A stretch of DNA of 64,000 bases, from assembly GCA_963855995.1 (NCBI GenBank), contig OY979728.1, positions 7,923,330 to 7,987,329 on the forward strand, read 5' to 3'. The notes beneath the pieces are model-generated. The model had not been told where the DNA came from and made no database searches. It saw only the letters and a program-made list of their open reading frames with translations. Position 1 is the first letter of the stretch. Each line of letters opens with the position of its first letter. The position numbers and the translations under genes are program-made. Below, in pieces: positions 1-11,064 of this stretch. The stretch is from Muricea muricata (lineage: Eukaryota; Cnidaria; Anthozoa; Malacalcyonacea; Plexauridae).

Positions 1-413
1 TATCTGTTATTCGACCTTACGCCATGTGAACAAAATTTTTGGCAACTATTTTAAAGAATAAGGCATTTGTTAAGCCTAGTTTCCATTTGGTCGCAACTGT
101 CGTAGAAAAGTCATTCTCGACGATGTGATATAGTCCAGATCTACCTTTTCTACCAAAAGATCTTGAAGAAAACGTTTTGGGGGAAACCCAACATAACTAC
201 AAAAAAATGTGGCTGCTGGAATTTGAATCACGTACTTCGAGCTATTGTAGATTGCTAAAAATGTAATTCCACTTTTTGTATTCAAACAAAAAGTTTAGCG
301 AGGTCCTGCGTGGATTGAGTCACTTGGAGCAATCCAACATAGTACGTTGACTATTGGTCACCCTAAATCAATCCAAAGTTTGAGTTTTTTTATCTATATC
401 GTATACCTTTTAG

Positions 414-595
414 GTCAGCCAGGACCAACTCCAAAAGTGGACTGTGAACTTGTTGACGGCGTCGGCAAGGTAGTCTGCCCAGGCGAGAAGTTCGTATTCG
501 GTTGCGTGGCGCCCTGTGGTCATCAAGATTTAACGGATGTGCATACGTGTGTATCAAAATGTGAAAACGACGACGTTAGAGCTTTCTGTTGTTAA
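414..595 (+). CDS. Terminal exon of a small cysteine-rich secreted-type peptide
   Basis: The exon opens after a TTTTAG acceptor at 408-413 and runs to TAA at 593-595. An AATAAA poly(A) signal follows at 699-704, about 105 nt past the stop, as expected for a last exon. The product segment is about 60 residues with eight cysteines spaced C-x10-C-x8-C-x3-C-x10-C-x3-C-x8-CC, ending directly in the CC pair. Even cysteine number, compactness and lack of hydrophobic stretches suggest a disulfide-stabilised secreted peptide; the signal peptide would lie on an upstream exon outside the window. The reading frame is also open upstream of the acceptor, so the exon start rests on the splice site. I do not recognise the family. 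Host-defence peptide, venom-type peptide or protease inhibitor are all possible and none is shown. Confidence 0.6.
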
Positions 596-698
596 AGCAT
601 ATCGTTCAGACAAGATGTTAGAAGATGAAGAAATTACCAGATGGTAAAGATTACCTCGACATAATCATTAGCACACGTTTTGTAATAACGTTCAATTA

Positions 699-704
699 AA
701 TAAA
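699..704 (+). promoter_or_regulatory. Poly(A) signal AATAAA
   Basis: Canonical hexamer downstream of the stop at 595, supporting the Cys-rich exon as a true 3' terminal exon. Confidence 0.5.
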
Positions 705-1873
705 TCTGCATTACAAAAAGGCAGTGTGAAGTGTGAACTGTCTGTAAAAATCATTTCTCTTTTTTTGTTTAATATAATTCGCCGAAAACACATGGCACTA
801 TCAGCGTTATTATTTTTCTTGCGTTTTTTTCCAAAAATGTTTGAAGCCTCTTAGCAGTTCTCAAGAGAGTTGCGTCGATATTTACGTCATTGATAGTTAC
901 CATATTATACAGAGCGACGTTTGTATCATCGATACAGTCTAGGACCTGTATATAAGTTTGTATGCATTTCATTTAGAACAGATAATCTCAACTGTTTGAC
1001 CACAGATGTCAACATGGTGACGCTGTTCGAACCCAAATCCGGGACGAAACGTCCGTAACAGACCACATTCAATAGTGCTATCTACCACGCCATAAACATT
1101 TTTGGCTTATCTGATAAGGTCCTGATATAGTTCAGAGATTGTGCTTTTTGGGATGGTCATTTGGAGGTGTGATAGGCCCAGGACTAATATTTCACAAGAA
1201 AATGTCCTGGCAACAATCATTGCGAAATGTCACTTTAGGGCTTAGAGCTTCAAATATAGAGCAGTGGACCCACATTACCTTTTTTCCAAAATCTTTTTTA
1301 TAGAAACATAATTAGTTTTTATGTAAATATAGTAGACATAGTATCGCTATTTTGGTGTAAAAGAGTTTAAGATTTTGCGACCGAAATAATAATTTGAAAT
1401 GTACCTAAATCTTGCAAATGGGGATGTATGGGCCTATATCCGCTAATTTACTCCCCTGTTTATCTCCGATATTCGTTACAGTCTTTCCAATCTTGCAACT
1501 CAGTTCAGACATAATCGTATCTTAATCTTATCTGAAAATATTTTAATCACGTTGTAACCAGGTTTCAAATGGATTCTAGCTGTTTAACCATCGACAAGAT
1601 AAAACCAGAATTTTCTCCAAATTCGGCACCATTGTATATTCAACAATTCAGCCCCGTTATATTTTCATCCAAGCCAATTCGACAGCAATAATAACAATTT
1701 TCACCATTATAATATACAACTAAAATATATAAAATGAGGCATTTTACCACCCTTGCAAATTCTGTTTACAAGTATGTCAAAATATTTCGTGCAAGTCTCG
1801 CGTGGGCAATGTATTTTGGTCGTGACAGGGGAGAGGAATGTTTTCACGAACATAGAAAACTATTGCGTTGTAT
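705..1873. other. Non-coding, no recognisable feature
   Basis: AT-rich DNA with only short unsupported open frames. I see no splice-supported exon and no inverted or direct repeat. Confidence 0.5.
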
Positions 1874-1882
1874 GTGCTTTCC

Positions 1883-2064
1883 GAGCCTGCGAAGCAGTCG
1901 CTTTATTTTTAGGTTTATTTTGGGGAGGGATTATTTTTTGGGGACTACTAAATTAATAATTACGAGAAATTAATAATAAATAATTAATGATTTTTAATAA
2001 TTCTCCCAAAAAATAATCCCTCCCCAAAGTAAACCCAAGAATAAAGCGACTGCTTCGCAGGCTA
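1883..2064. mobile_element. MULE-type MITE with perfect 9-bp TSD
   Basis: A 182-bp foldback. Its ends start GAGCCTGCGAAGCAGTCGC on the left and TAGCCTGCGAAGCAGTCGC when read inward from the right, and the arms continue inverted through a GGGGAGGGATTATT segment. It is flanked by GTGCTTTCC at 1874-1882 and 2065-2073. A 9-bp duplication with long terminal inverted repeats (TIRs) is characteristic of Mutator-like elements. It has no coding capacity. Confidence 0.85.
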
Positions 2065-2869
2065 GTGCTTTCCTAAGTCGTTGTATGCCCTATCCTAAAT
2101 GAAATACATACAAACTCATATACAGGTGTTTGACTTATAGGAATAATTGAAGTACGTGTGGTGGCTACACGAGCTCCTGCCTACTGAACAGTTGCTACAA
2201 TACCTTCACAGACAGTTCACATTTACACTGATGCGTAACCTCGTGGATTGCCTCCCCCACACCTTCTTCCTCCAGACCTAGCAATATTCAAGCTTTTTCT
2301 GTCGATTTACTATTATTAACAATGTTAGAATATATCATACGATCAGAAATATCACAGATTTTAGAAGCAAGCTTCACTATCAGTCGTCACAGCATTGTAC
2401 TGGAACGAATACTCCGAACGAGTAATCGGCCCCCAAAATGAGGCGATGGTCACACGGGCTTGAACACTCCAAACGAATAAATCTTGTTTGTACAGTATTT
2501 AGTGAATAATAATACTTCGTTTCATAATAGGTCATTTGTGAAGATCCTGAAGTGCCGTTTGTTTACTGCTATTAGTGCGTGTTTAGTGGAGTAACGTTTT
2601 TTAAAATTTGATCCGTGCGTAAATATGCTGCTGCAGTAGAGTTTGGTCCTCTAAACAAAAGGTCGAATGAATCAAATTTTACTGAAGAAAGTATGTAACT
2701 GTGTTATATTTTCTGAAAAGTATATTGGAAGTATACGAGAAGTTTCAAGAATATATCAACATGGTAGAGAATTAGTACTGGATTAAAAGTAAAAATGTTA
2801 CGAATCGACAATCGTAGAGACTATGTCTCTAATGAGTTCTCCAAATACTGTGCAAGTAAAGACATTCAT

Positions 2870-3124
2870 CAGGGGCCGGTTGTGTCAAAGGCGTTTAGCT
2901 TGAACGGTGGATAAGGGAAATTTAAAAATCACTTTTACACCTAGTACGGAACCAAAATTATGAGTGCAATAGAATAAATATTTAGTTTTATATACATATA
3001 ATTGCTCTTCACAGGTTAAATAACTTTAGCTGCTTTGTTTATACAACATGCAAACTTGTTCTATATTTTTGACTTATCCACCGGCACCGTTTAAGCTAAA
3101 CGCCTTTGATACAACCGCCCCCTG
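2870..3124. mobile_element. hAT-like MITE inside the Copia integrase region
   Basis: Inverted ends CAGGGGCCGGTTGTGTCAAA and CAGGGGGCGGTTGTATCAAA (read inward), with the arms continuing through TTATCCACCG. The flanks ACATTCAT (2862-2869) and ACACTAAT (3126-3133) look like a decayed 8-bp duplication (6/8). The interrupted Copia frame reads on across the insertion, which independently supports its boundaries. Confidence 0.75.
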
Positions 3125-4716
3125 TACACTAATCCTTACACCCCAGAGCAGAATGGTATGTAAAAACGACTGAATCGAACACTTGTGGAGTTTGCGGTCT
3201 GCCAAGATGTTTCATTCGAACATGTCAATTAATGTTTGGGCAGAAGCTGTCAATACAGCAGTACACTTGCGTAATAGAATTCCCACTAAATCTTATTTGA
3301 AAATACCATATGAATGTTGGTCTGGTAATGATGTATCAAACCGCAAAATTACGGATCAGTCTTTTACATCCATGCATACACCCCTGGCAATCTACGACAA
3401 AAGCTTGATCCACCGCACAAGTGCCAAGTGAAGATGGTTTCAAAAGTTTTGTTATTTTAGCTGTATATGCGCCGACGACGTAATTTCTGTCTTAAATGAC
3501 TTTGTCATGTTAAACGCAGAGAAGAAGGTATGCAAGGATTTCGAATTGACATATCAGGGAGAAATTCATTTCATACTTGGAATCACAATTAAGCGTGACA
3601 GAAGAAGTACTTGGAAGTATGTTGGAAAGATTTGGTACGGCCGATTCCAAGCCGGTTGCTGCATTCTTGCGAATTTGGTAAGATTTTGGCATTCAAGAAT
3701 TTGGCAAGAATTTGCATCAACAGGCTATAGAATGTTTGACGTACATCTCAACAGCGACTCGACCAGACATCTTTACAGCAGTTTGTGTGTTGTCTTCATA
3801 CATGTCAAACCCTAGTAAGGAACATTGGAATGGAGTCAAAAGACTTCTGAGATACATTAAGGGAACTTCCGGAGACTGGGAGCTAATTATGCATTGATTC
3901 AACAATGTGGTGTGGAGTGACTAGGGAAACGAAATAAGGACCAAAGCCAATCATCATAGGTCAGAATAAACTACATTCAATACAAGCGAGTGCAGAGAGG
4001 AGAGGGAAAGAGAGACCTTTGACGGGAGTAAGATATTTCTATATGTTGTTGTAGCTTGTAAAATAAATTTAAAAAGTGAAAAAAAGGCTATAATTCTTGG
4101 GAGGCAGAGTATTCGCTGAAGGACTGTAGATTTTGGATTGAATTTTATAGCAAGTGAAGATGTTGAAGCGATGAGAATGGAAACGAATTGTATGGCTATT
4201 CAGATGCCAATTGAGCTGATGATAGAAATATCTTCTGAGAAAGAACCCTCTACATGGCTCACTGCCCTACCGTTGTCTGACCATGGATTCACTCTTCACA
4301 AAGGTGCCTTCCGTGATGCCCTGTGTCTGAGATATAGATAGCTTTCTCAACAACATCCTTCTCGCTGAGTTTGCAATCAGAAATTCTCATTAGAGCATGG
4401 TTTAAGCTGCAACCCAATACCGATAACGTGTTTTCATACAGAACAGCCAATGAAGAGGATGGTGCTCGATTGGATATTGTAGCTGAAAGTTTCTGGGAAC
4501 GTGATCGGCAACGTGCAATTCTTTGATGTTAGGGTTTTTAACCCCTTGGCACCGAGCTATTGCAACTCGTCTCTCTCCCAGTCTTATCGTGGAAATGAGC
4601 TAAAAAAATATGACGAAAGAATGAGAGAAGTAAAGCACGGATCATTCACCCTTCTTGTTTTTCAACCGCAAAAGGTATGGGTCCCACCGCAAACGTGGTA
4701 TATAGGAAAACTGCAT

Positions 4717-4919
4717 CAGTGGCGGATCTAGCGTAAGTCAAAATAAATTACCACAGCTCATTCTAGGATATATTTAAATTTTAAAATATCTTCAAAGCAA
4801 CTTCATTGGTTAGATTTTATTCTTTTGAAATTCATAACCAATGACATTGTTATAAAGTTATTTTGAATTCAAAATTGAGCTGTTATAATTTATTTTGACT
4901 TACCCTGGATCCGCCACTG
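4717..4919. mobile_element. hAT MITE with perfect 8-bp TSD
   Basis: A 203-bp element with ends CAGTGGCGGATCTAG and CTGGATCCGCCACTG, the common hAT terminal form. The TSD AACTGCAT is at 4709-4716 and 4920-4927. The interior is AT-rich and non-coding. Confidence 0.9.
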
Positions 4920-5345
4920 AACTGCATCCTTGATCGCTGAGAAACATGGTAAACCCTACAGTGAGACAATTAACCGGATGAGATGTAGGCTTAATTATTC
5001 CCTACTTCGATTAGCAATAATGTGTTTACGTGGGGCATCGTCCAATTTGTTAGACAATGTATAACAATACTTTTTTTTAACTGAAGATACTGACTATTTA
5101 TATACAAATGTAACTGTAGGATTTAGTAGTTTGTTCTTTTATAATGAAGGTTTTCAATTAATTTTATATAGTATATAATTAGGTTTTTAAAAACTGGGCA
5201 GGTGATGTTTGTAGTTATGTGTTTAAAGTAGCAAATTGTACAATGAGCTGGTGTAGTAAAAAGCAAGCAAGTGTTACCAAGTCAACTCCCGCAGCAGAAT
5301 ACGTAGCGTTAAGTCAAGCGACTCAGAAAGCGATTTGGATGAGAC

Positions 5346-5496
5346 CAGTAGCGAAGCCAGCCCGACAATTTGGTCATGCTATGCAAATCTAAATCATTAT
5401 CATTATTCATTTCTTTAGAAATTGATACCTTATATGGTCAAAAACACAGAAAAATTTGCATTTGCATGACCAAATGTCGGACTGGCTTCGCCACTG
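5346..5496. mobile_element. hAT MITE inside Copia RNase H
   Basis: A 151-bp foldback with ends CAGTAGCGAAGCCAG and CTGGCTTCGCCACTG. The flanks GATGAGAC and AATGAGGC match at 6 of 8 positions, consistent with an aged 8-bp duplication. It splits the Copia RNase H frame between 5340 and 5500. Confidence 0.8.
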
Positions 5497-6199
5497 AATG
5501 AGGCGATTATTGGTTGCAAAGATAAAGAACCAACAGCAACATACGAAGGTGCCCAAGGTGCTATTGAAATTTCTAAGAATGCAAGATTTCATAACAGAAC
5601 AAAGCACATAGACGTACAGTTTCACTTTATCAAAGGAAAAGTATTGACGAATGAAGTTAAAGTTGTGTATATTTCAAAAAAAGGTATGTTAGCGGACATA
5701 ATGACCAAGGAATTAACAAAGAAAAAATTTCAAAGATTACGAAGCATGTTAAACGTTTTTTCATGTTAAGTTAAGATAGGTTGACATTATTAAGTACTTT
5801 GAACAACTTATAAATAATGATGAAATAATTAAGAAGGAGTATTGGGAATAATAATTAACATTAAGTTGGGATAATTTATGCGTATAACGTGACTCATTGT
5901 GTTCATTGAAATTAGTTGCAATGCATTTGAAAACCATACGAGGGAGCTAGTTCAAATTCTTTACGAAAAGAGTTTAAGCAAGAGATTAGAAAGAAGTTTT
6001 GTTGGATTCAAACTTTCTCGGATACAAAGACCTCATAAACTTTTCCGGATTCGAAAGTTCCGGATTCATAATCTTTCTGTGATAATTTTGTATCGGTTCA
6101 TATTCCTCAGTCTAAACGGTAAAACGAATCTGATATAAAAAAAAACTCCCCGGATAAGCGACGAATCCGGAATCTTATTTCGCCCTAGTGTAAACGGGG

Positions 6200-6460
6200 T
6201 CTTGATCGCGTTTAGATAGCTAAATGGAAGTTCCAAAATTGGATTATTCCTCTCAACGTGTAAAAAGCGCTCGGTGGTACCACGATTTCTCTGGTTCAAG
6301 GTTGCTAATCGTAGATTACGAACATTTAGCGCCTATAGACAATGCCAAAGCAAGTTATTGCAAGATGAAATCAACGCAAAGCACGCCCGGATACGAGTGC
6401 TTTCCGCACAAGTGACAACGGCGCACTCTAGATTAGCCTCATTGGTTAACCTATTTTAAA
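6200..6460 (+). other. Relatively GC-rich open stretch, identity unknown
   Basis: Two overlapping frames here (6224-6415 and 6274-6459) are less AT-rich than their surroundings and look like a frameshifted remnant, for example KARIRVLSAQV-type text late in the second frame. I cannot assign a family. It ends at the PIF-like element that begins at 6467. Confidence 0.25.
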
Positions 6461-6466
6461 ATCTTA

Positions 6467-7144
6467 TAGTCAGGGAGGCAGAGGTCATTTTACCTACCTT
6501 CTCGAGGGACAAATCCATTTTGCTCTTAAATTGTCCGTTACATGCCTAATATAACAATTCTGAATGTTGTTTGGCCCAATTTATCTTGTGGGCTTCGATC
6601 AACACGTTTTTCTTCAGTTTTATTATAAAACTATTATGTGGTCAAAAATAGCAAACTTTCAAGTTCATTCATTTGAAAAATAACTTGTATCATCAGAAAG
6701 CTTATAAAAAACAACATATAAGACATAATTACGGACACTCTGGTTTTTCAAGCTGTTTTCGAGTTATTGCTGCTTCAAAACGGGAAAATGTCCCAAAATG
6801 ACGCTAATTTCCTGGGCACTAGTCTGAAAATAAGTTTTCGAACGCTCATAACTCAACAAAAATGTGGAAAATAAAAGTGTTATATGTAGTTTTTTGTTGC
6901 CTTTTTGATAACGTAAGTGGTTTTTCCTAGAAATAAGTCCAAAATTTCGCCTTTTTTGACAATAATATAGTTTTATAGAAAATTTAAGAAAAAACGTGTC
7001 GGCTGGAGCCCACAAGAAAAATTGGGCCAAACAACATTCAGAATTGTTATATTAGGCATGTAACGGACAATTTAAGAGCAAAATGAAATTGTCCCTCGAT
7101 ATGGTGAGTAGACATGTATTTTTGTACCTCTGCCTCCCTGACTA
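6467..7144. mobile_element. PIF/Harbinger-like non-autonomous element, TSD TTA
   Basis: Ends TAGTCAGGGAGGCAGAGG and CCTCTGCCTCCCTGACTA, flanked by TTA at 6464-6466 and 7145-7147. The arms are inverted for well over 100 bp (left CCGTTACATGCCTAATATAA, mirrored near 7050). The 3-bp TTA duplication fits PIF/Harbinger. No transposase is visible, so it would depend on a partner elsewhere. Confidence 0.75.
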
Positions 7145-7342
7145 TTACTGTTATTGCTTTGATGGCTTTACTAAAAGTTATATGTTGGGCTCTCATTTTT
7201 ATTATAAGAATCCGTTTTCCGCCTGGCAAATCCCTGGCTACGATATTAAATAATCACCGTAGTCCGTAGGCATAACAGCAGATCTTTTATGGACAATTGA
7301 CAGTAATTAGCAGATAAGATTGGCACTGACTGCATTACATAA

Positions 7343-7483
7343 TCATCGCCTCCCCCCCCCCCCCCAAAAAAAAAAGTTTCTCCTCGGATGTCATCTTTTC
7401 ACAGGAGTGGTGTTTCATGTTTCAGCCCATTGGGGGGGGGGGGTGCTGAGCCCCCTCTTGCCCACCCTTTGTCTACGCCACTG
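7343..7483. mobile_element. Short hAT-type element with 8-bp TSD
   Basis: The right end reads inward as CAGTGGCGTAGACAAAGGG, a common hAT terminus. TTACATAA occurs at 7335-7342 and 7484-7491. The left end is poorly conserved and runs into a C homopolymer, and a G homopolymer lies near 7433. Confidence 0.55.
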
Positions 7484-7491
7484 TTACATAA

Positions 7492-9295
7492 CACAATCAC
7501 TGGAATGGCCTAATGTGAGAATAGCTGAACAGGCTGAAAATTTTAATATCGATTCCAGGCTCCCACTCTCTGACGCTCGTCATTAAATTCAACATGGCCG
7601 TCAGTATACTTAGGTGTTGTTTAGTGCCTCTCTAAAACTGGATTATTTTACAAAACCTTTGCTGTATATATTTTTGCATTTTACTTATTCTATGATAACC
7701 GTCAATGGCGTCGTATTTCCATACTAAATTTAGAAAGGTAAGCCCTGCATTTAAGCCTGTAATACAGGACAAAAAAATTGTAAAAAATCAACAATATAAA
7801 GCATGAGATAACAATGCTATCAGTCAGACCGCAAGTGCGTTTTTTTTCAGGAATAATATTGCTTACTGGAAAAAGCAGTGTTTTAGTGAAGCAGAAAAGA
7901 AGTTTCAAGAATCACTGCTGTAAGTTGTATTGATTTAATTTTTTATCAGAATCACAGAAATGTGTTCAATTTTAAATTCAAATTTATTGTATTTTGACGC
8001 CTGTCATCAGCGTTTCAATAGTTCGACTGTTACTAGTGATATTTCCCTTGTTTTGTGCGGGGATGTTTTCCATTTCATTGAACAAAATTTGCACTAGAGA
8101 ATGAATGGAAAACTTAAGAATTGTTAATTTGAGATTAGAGAATGAATCGAAAGCTTAAGAATTGTTAACTGGAGATTTCTCACATGTTATGGATAATGAA
8201 TTGTTTATTTAAAGCATCCCAATTGCCTGATAAGAATTTTCACTCAGTATTAAATATCTATGAATTCCTTTTTTGAGGAGGAGGTAAACCGGAGTACCCC
8301 GATTCATTTTGCCCATGTAATTTCTTTTTGAAGTCAACCATAATAACAACGAAAGAGGTTAACGGACATCCGTCAAAACGAGGTGTTGTCCAGTGCAGAC
8401 TTTTGAATTTAAGGTTTTAAGATTAGTTTTTTGATATTTTTAAAAATGAAAATACCTTGCAGAATGTAAAAACTCTTGAAAAAAAGATTTGAATATGGAA
8501 ATGTTGAAAAAAAACTTTAGCAAAAATATGTAAAAGCATCGTGGCCATATGGTCAAGAATCTGACCCTCATCAAACCTTATCAAAAATTGTACCACATGG
8601 GCAGCCCCTCTGCCACTATTGAAGCTTGCTGGAAAAATGCTGGTAAAAAAGTAGTTAATGTGACTAAACGCTGGTAATTGGATTGGGCACCTTGGTTTGA
8701 CAGATGTCCAATTGACTAATAACAACTGATTTCAAAAGAAAATTGTTGAGCAGAATGAGGAGATATGAATATTCACTCCTCCCCTCTCATCCCTTAATTA
8801 ATGCTCTAGTTACAGCCCTGATGCCAGCACTTCATGTCAGTACAATATAATAGTAATGGTTTTTACACATTTGAATAGCATATATACACAATAATAACTA
8901 AAACCAAAGCTGATTCCTAAAATATATTCATATCATTTATACATTTATATCAAAATGCATTGCTTGATTCAAATTTCAAATCAGCTGGCTGACACAAATT
9001 ACAGTGTAGTCGGTTGACAAGGATCAGGTAATTAAAGGTATCGTTTTGTGTGCCTCTAAGGCATGAGGCATCATCTCATGTATGTACAGAGATACTAGAC
9101 CAGAGTATTTATCAATGCATTGTATGTAGGCTTCAGAGTGCAAACATTAATGTATTTTTAATTGAAGCTATTGGTTTTCATTGCTCAACTTTTTAATCAT
9201 GTTGTCATCCATCATGTTACAGATAAACAAAAATCCTCCCTTTAAACCATGAGCTGCCCCTCATGAACATGCCCTCATAGTTTCAGGGTTTGAAT
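7492..9295. other. Non-coding
   Basis: No gene is supported. Two near-duplicate phrases (GAATGAATGGAAAACTTAAG and a related copy) occur near 8100-8165, and the rest is unique AT-rich DNA. Confidence 0.4.
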
Positions 9296-9301
9296 TATTA
9301 T

Positions 9302-9385
9302 GTATGAAAAAATTATTACTTTATGTATAAAAAAAGGGGTGTGATATCGACAATCACGACACTTTATGTATAAAAAAAGGGGCGT
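9302..9385 (+). repeat. Short tandem duplication
   Basis: The phrase ACTTTATGTATAAAAAAAGG occurs twice about 43 bp apart, directly upstream of the hammerhead-like block. Confidence 0.5.
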
Positions 9386-9411
9386 GTGAATTCAAGTAGT
9401 CATATTATTAT

Positions 9412-9482
9412 AGCACTGATGAAGATCCGAGCTTACGGATCGAAAGCTCTGCAATAATAAATTTACGTGGTGTTTCCACAAA
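9412..9482 (+). repeat. Retroelement-tail-like repeat with hammerhead-like core
   Basis: Contains CTGATGA (9416-9422), a 5-bp stem GATCC/GGATC (9424-9428 with 9437-9441), then GAAA (9442-9445), followed by AATAATAAATTTACGTGGTG. The same block recurs in both orientations at 36590-36690. This order resembles the core of hammerhead ribozymes found in Penelope-like elements, but there is an extra A between CTGATGA and stem II, and I could not define stems I and III. It may only be a conserved retroelement 3' hairpin. Confidence 0.4.
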
Positions 9483-9779
9483 GCTTAAAAAGTATATTGT
9501 ATTCACCATGCAAACGTGCAAGAAACTTAAATAAGATTATGGCAGTTGATACAAGTTTTAAAATAAAGTGATATATAATTTTGTGGAACACCACATAAGT
9601 TTATCATCTCAAATCTTTCCATCTGTAATCACAGATCTTTACCACTGCTCATAATGCTGGGGCTGATAAAGATCCACACTTACAAAATTATACTGTGATT
9701 TATAGTCACCATATGAACATACAAGAAACGTAAAAAAATATGATGTAATTTCGAACCAATTTTAAATAGGAACATGCAA

Positions 9780-11060
9780 ACTCATACCCTGTTTTTTATA
9801 CCGGTACTGTCTTTAAAAAAATTTAAAACTAAGTTAGAAGGATTTTTGCTGTTTTGCATAGAAATAGCAGGGTTGGATTTGCTGGAAGGGTATTTTATGT
9901 AGGGCAGTGTCGGACCCCCAGCCCTGGCTAAATGAAGTGCAGGAGGTGCTATTTTTGATGATAAAGCATAAAGTATCAAGACATAATAAATTATGCAATA
10001 TACACTGCAGTAATTTGCATACTCTGAGAGGCAATAATTTGAAATACAGTGACATGATAACAACAAAGTGTAACCTACTTTGTCAATTTTGACACTTGAG
10101 CATAAATTTGGTTGCTAAATGATTTACATACTTGTGATTCAATCATTGTGACCATGGCTACAGTACCAAACTATTGCCGCTATCTGTTGCATCATTTTCA
10201 TGTACAGTATCTGAGTATCATGCTTGATATTTTCATTATTGCTTTAGCCCTTTGCATGTATGGTCATTCTTTTATCATGTAAGAATTACTACTATATTTT
10301 GAAACATGGGTGACACACATGACTAATGCAGTAACACAACTCAAGTACCGGTACTTGACATATAGTTATTAGAGCTGGCAGGGCAACCCCCTGTCCCCAC
10401 CAGATCATGCTGAGTCCATCCATGAGATATAGCATTCTGTATGGTTGGTATTTATGGTGTGAATCTGCAGGCAGACTGAACTAGTGTCGTCATTTATAAA
10501 ACATCTTTTATAGAAACTTTGTGTTTTATGCAACAAGTAGCTTTGGGTTTAATTCCTAATTTTCTCCCATGACTCCAGAAAACTTGAGTAGTGATTTGAT
10601 GGTTTTTTGAAACTTTCTGTTTCTAAACGTGCTTGGTAACTAGTAAACGTCATATTACAGTTCAGCATTCTCTTGCAAGTTCAATATTCCTGGTGTAGTT
10701 GCTTTTTATGCCTTTCTTGAAAAATCACTATTCGGTGGACAGCGCTATCCGTCTGATGACTCAGACAATGACAAAGACAGAACAACAGTGGCATTCCAGA
10801 TATGTTGTGAGTTCAGTGTGCTCCAGTCTATTAAATTTGCATACAATTAGCATGCAAACCGTCTATAGCAATTTGTGATTTTAAAAAGATATCCGCAGGC
10901 AATTTTGATCACAAAATCTCGTACGATCATACACCATTCACAGCATTTTCCCGGATTACGTAATTTGAGTAGCAGCCGTACGCGGCAAACGCAGCATATA
11001 TGGGTATAAACCCGTATGCCAGATTATAACAATTCAGTTATCATTGTTTGCCCTTCCTGC
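9780..11060. other. Non-coding, includes one half of a dispersed repeat
   Basis: 10129-10433 is a diverged copy of 27833-28086 (same strand). Both run from CTTGTGATTC through CATCATTT to a C-rich tail near CCAGATC. Otherwise nothing is recognised. A TATA-like CAGCATATATGGGTATAAA lies at about 10990-11008. Confidence 0.45.
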
Positions 11061-11064
11061 CTGA

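Larger units (their letters stand above)
2795..5765 (+). pseudogene. Decayed Ty1/Copia retrotransposon (pol remnants)
   Basis: Pieces of a Copia polyprotein lie in order but are broken by stops, frameshifts and insertions. At 2795-2868 is an integrase-core segment (RIDNRRDYVSNEF), continued after an insertion at 3126-3160 (YTPEQNGM). At 3183-3350 is the integrase end (WAEAVNTAVHLRNRIPTKS). At 3460-3600 is a reverse-transcriptase segment with ADD in place of the usual YVDD, then GEIHFILGITIKRDR. At 3712-3897 the strand reads into ATRPDIFTAVCVLSSYMSNP. RNase H lies at about 5215-5340 and 5500-5765, including TKHIDVQFHFI and ADIMTKEL. It is not functional. It would copy itself through RNA if intact. 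The block 4000-5200 between RT and RNase H is mostly unrelated inserted DNA. A purine tract (AAGAAGGAG) near 5830 followed by TATTGGGAATA may mark the start of a 3' LTR; I did not find the 5' LTR. Confidence 0.85.
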
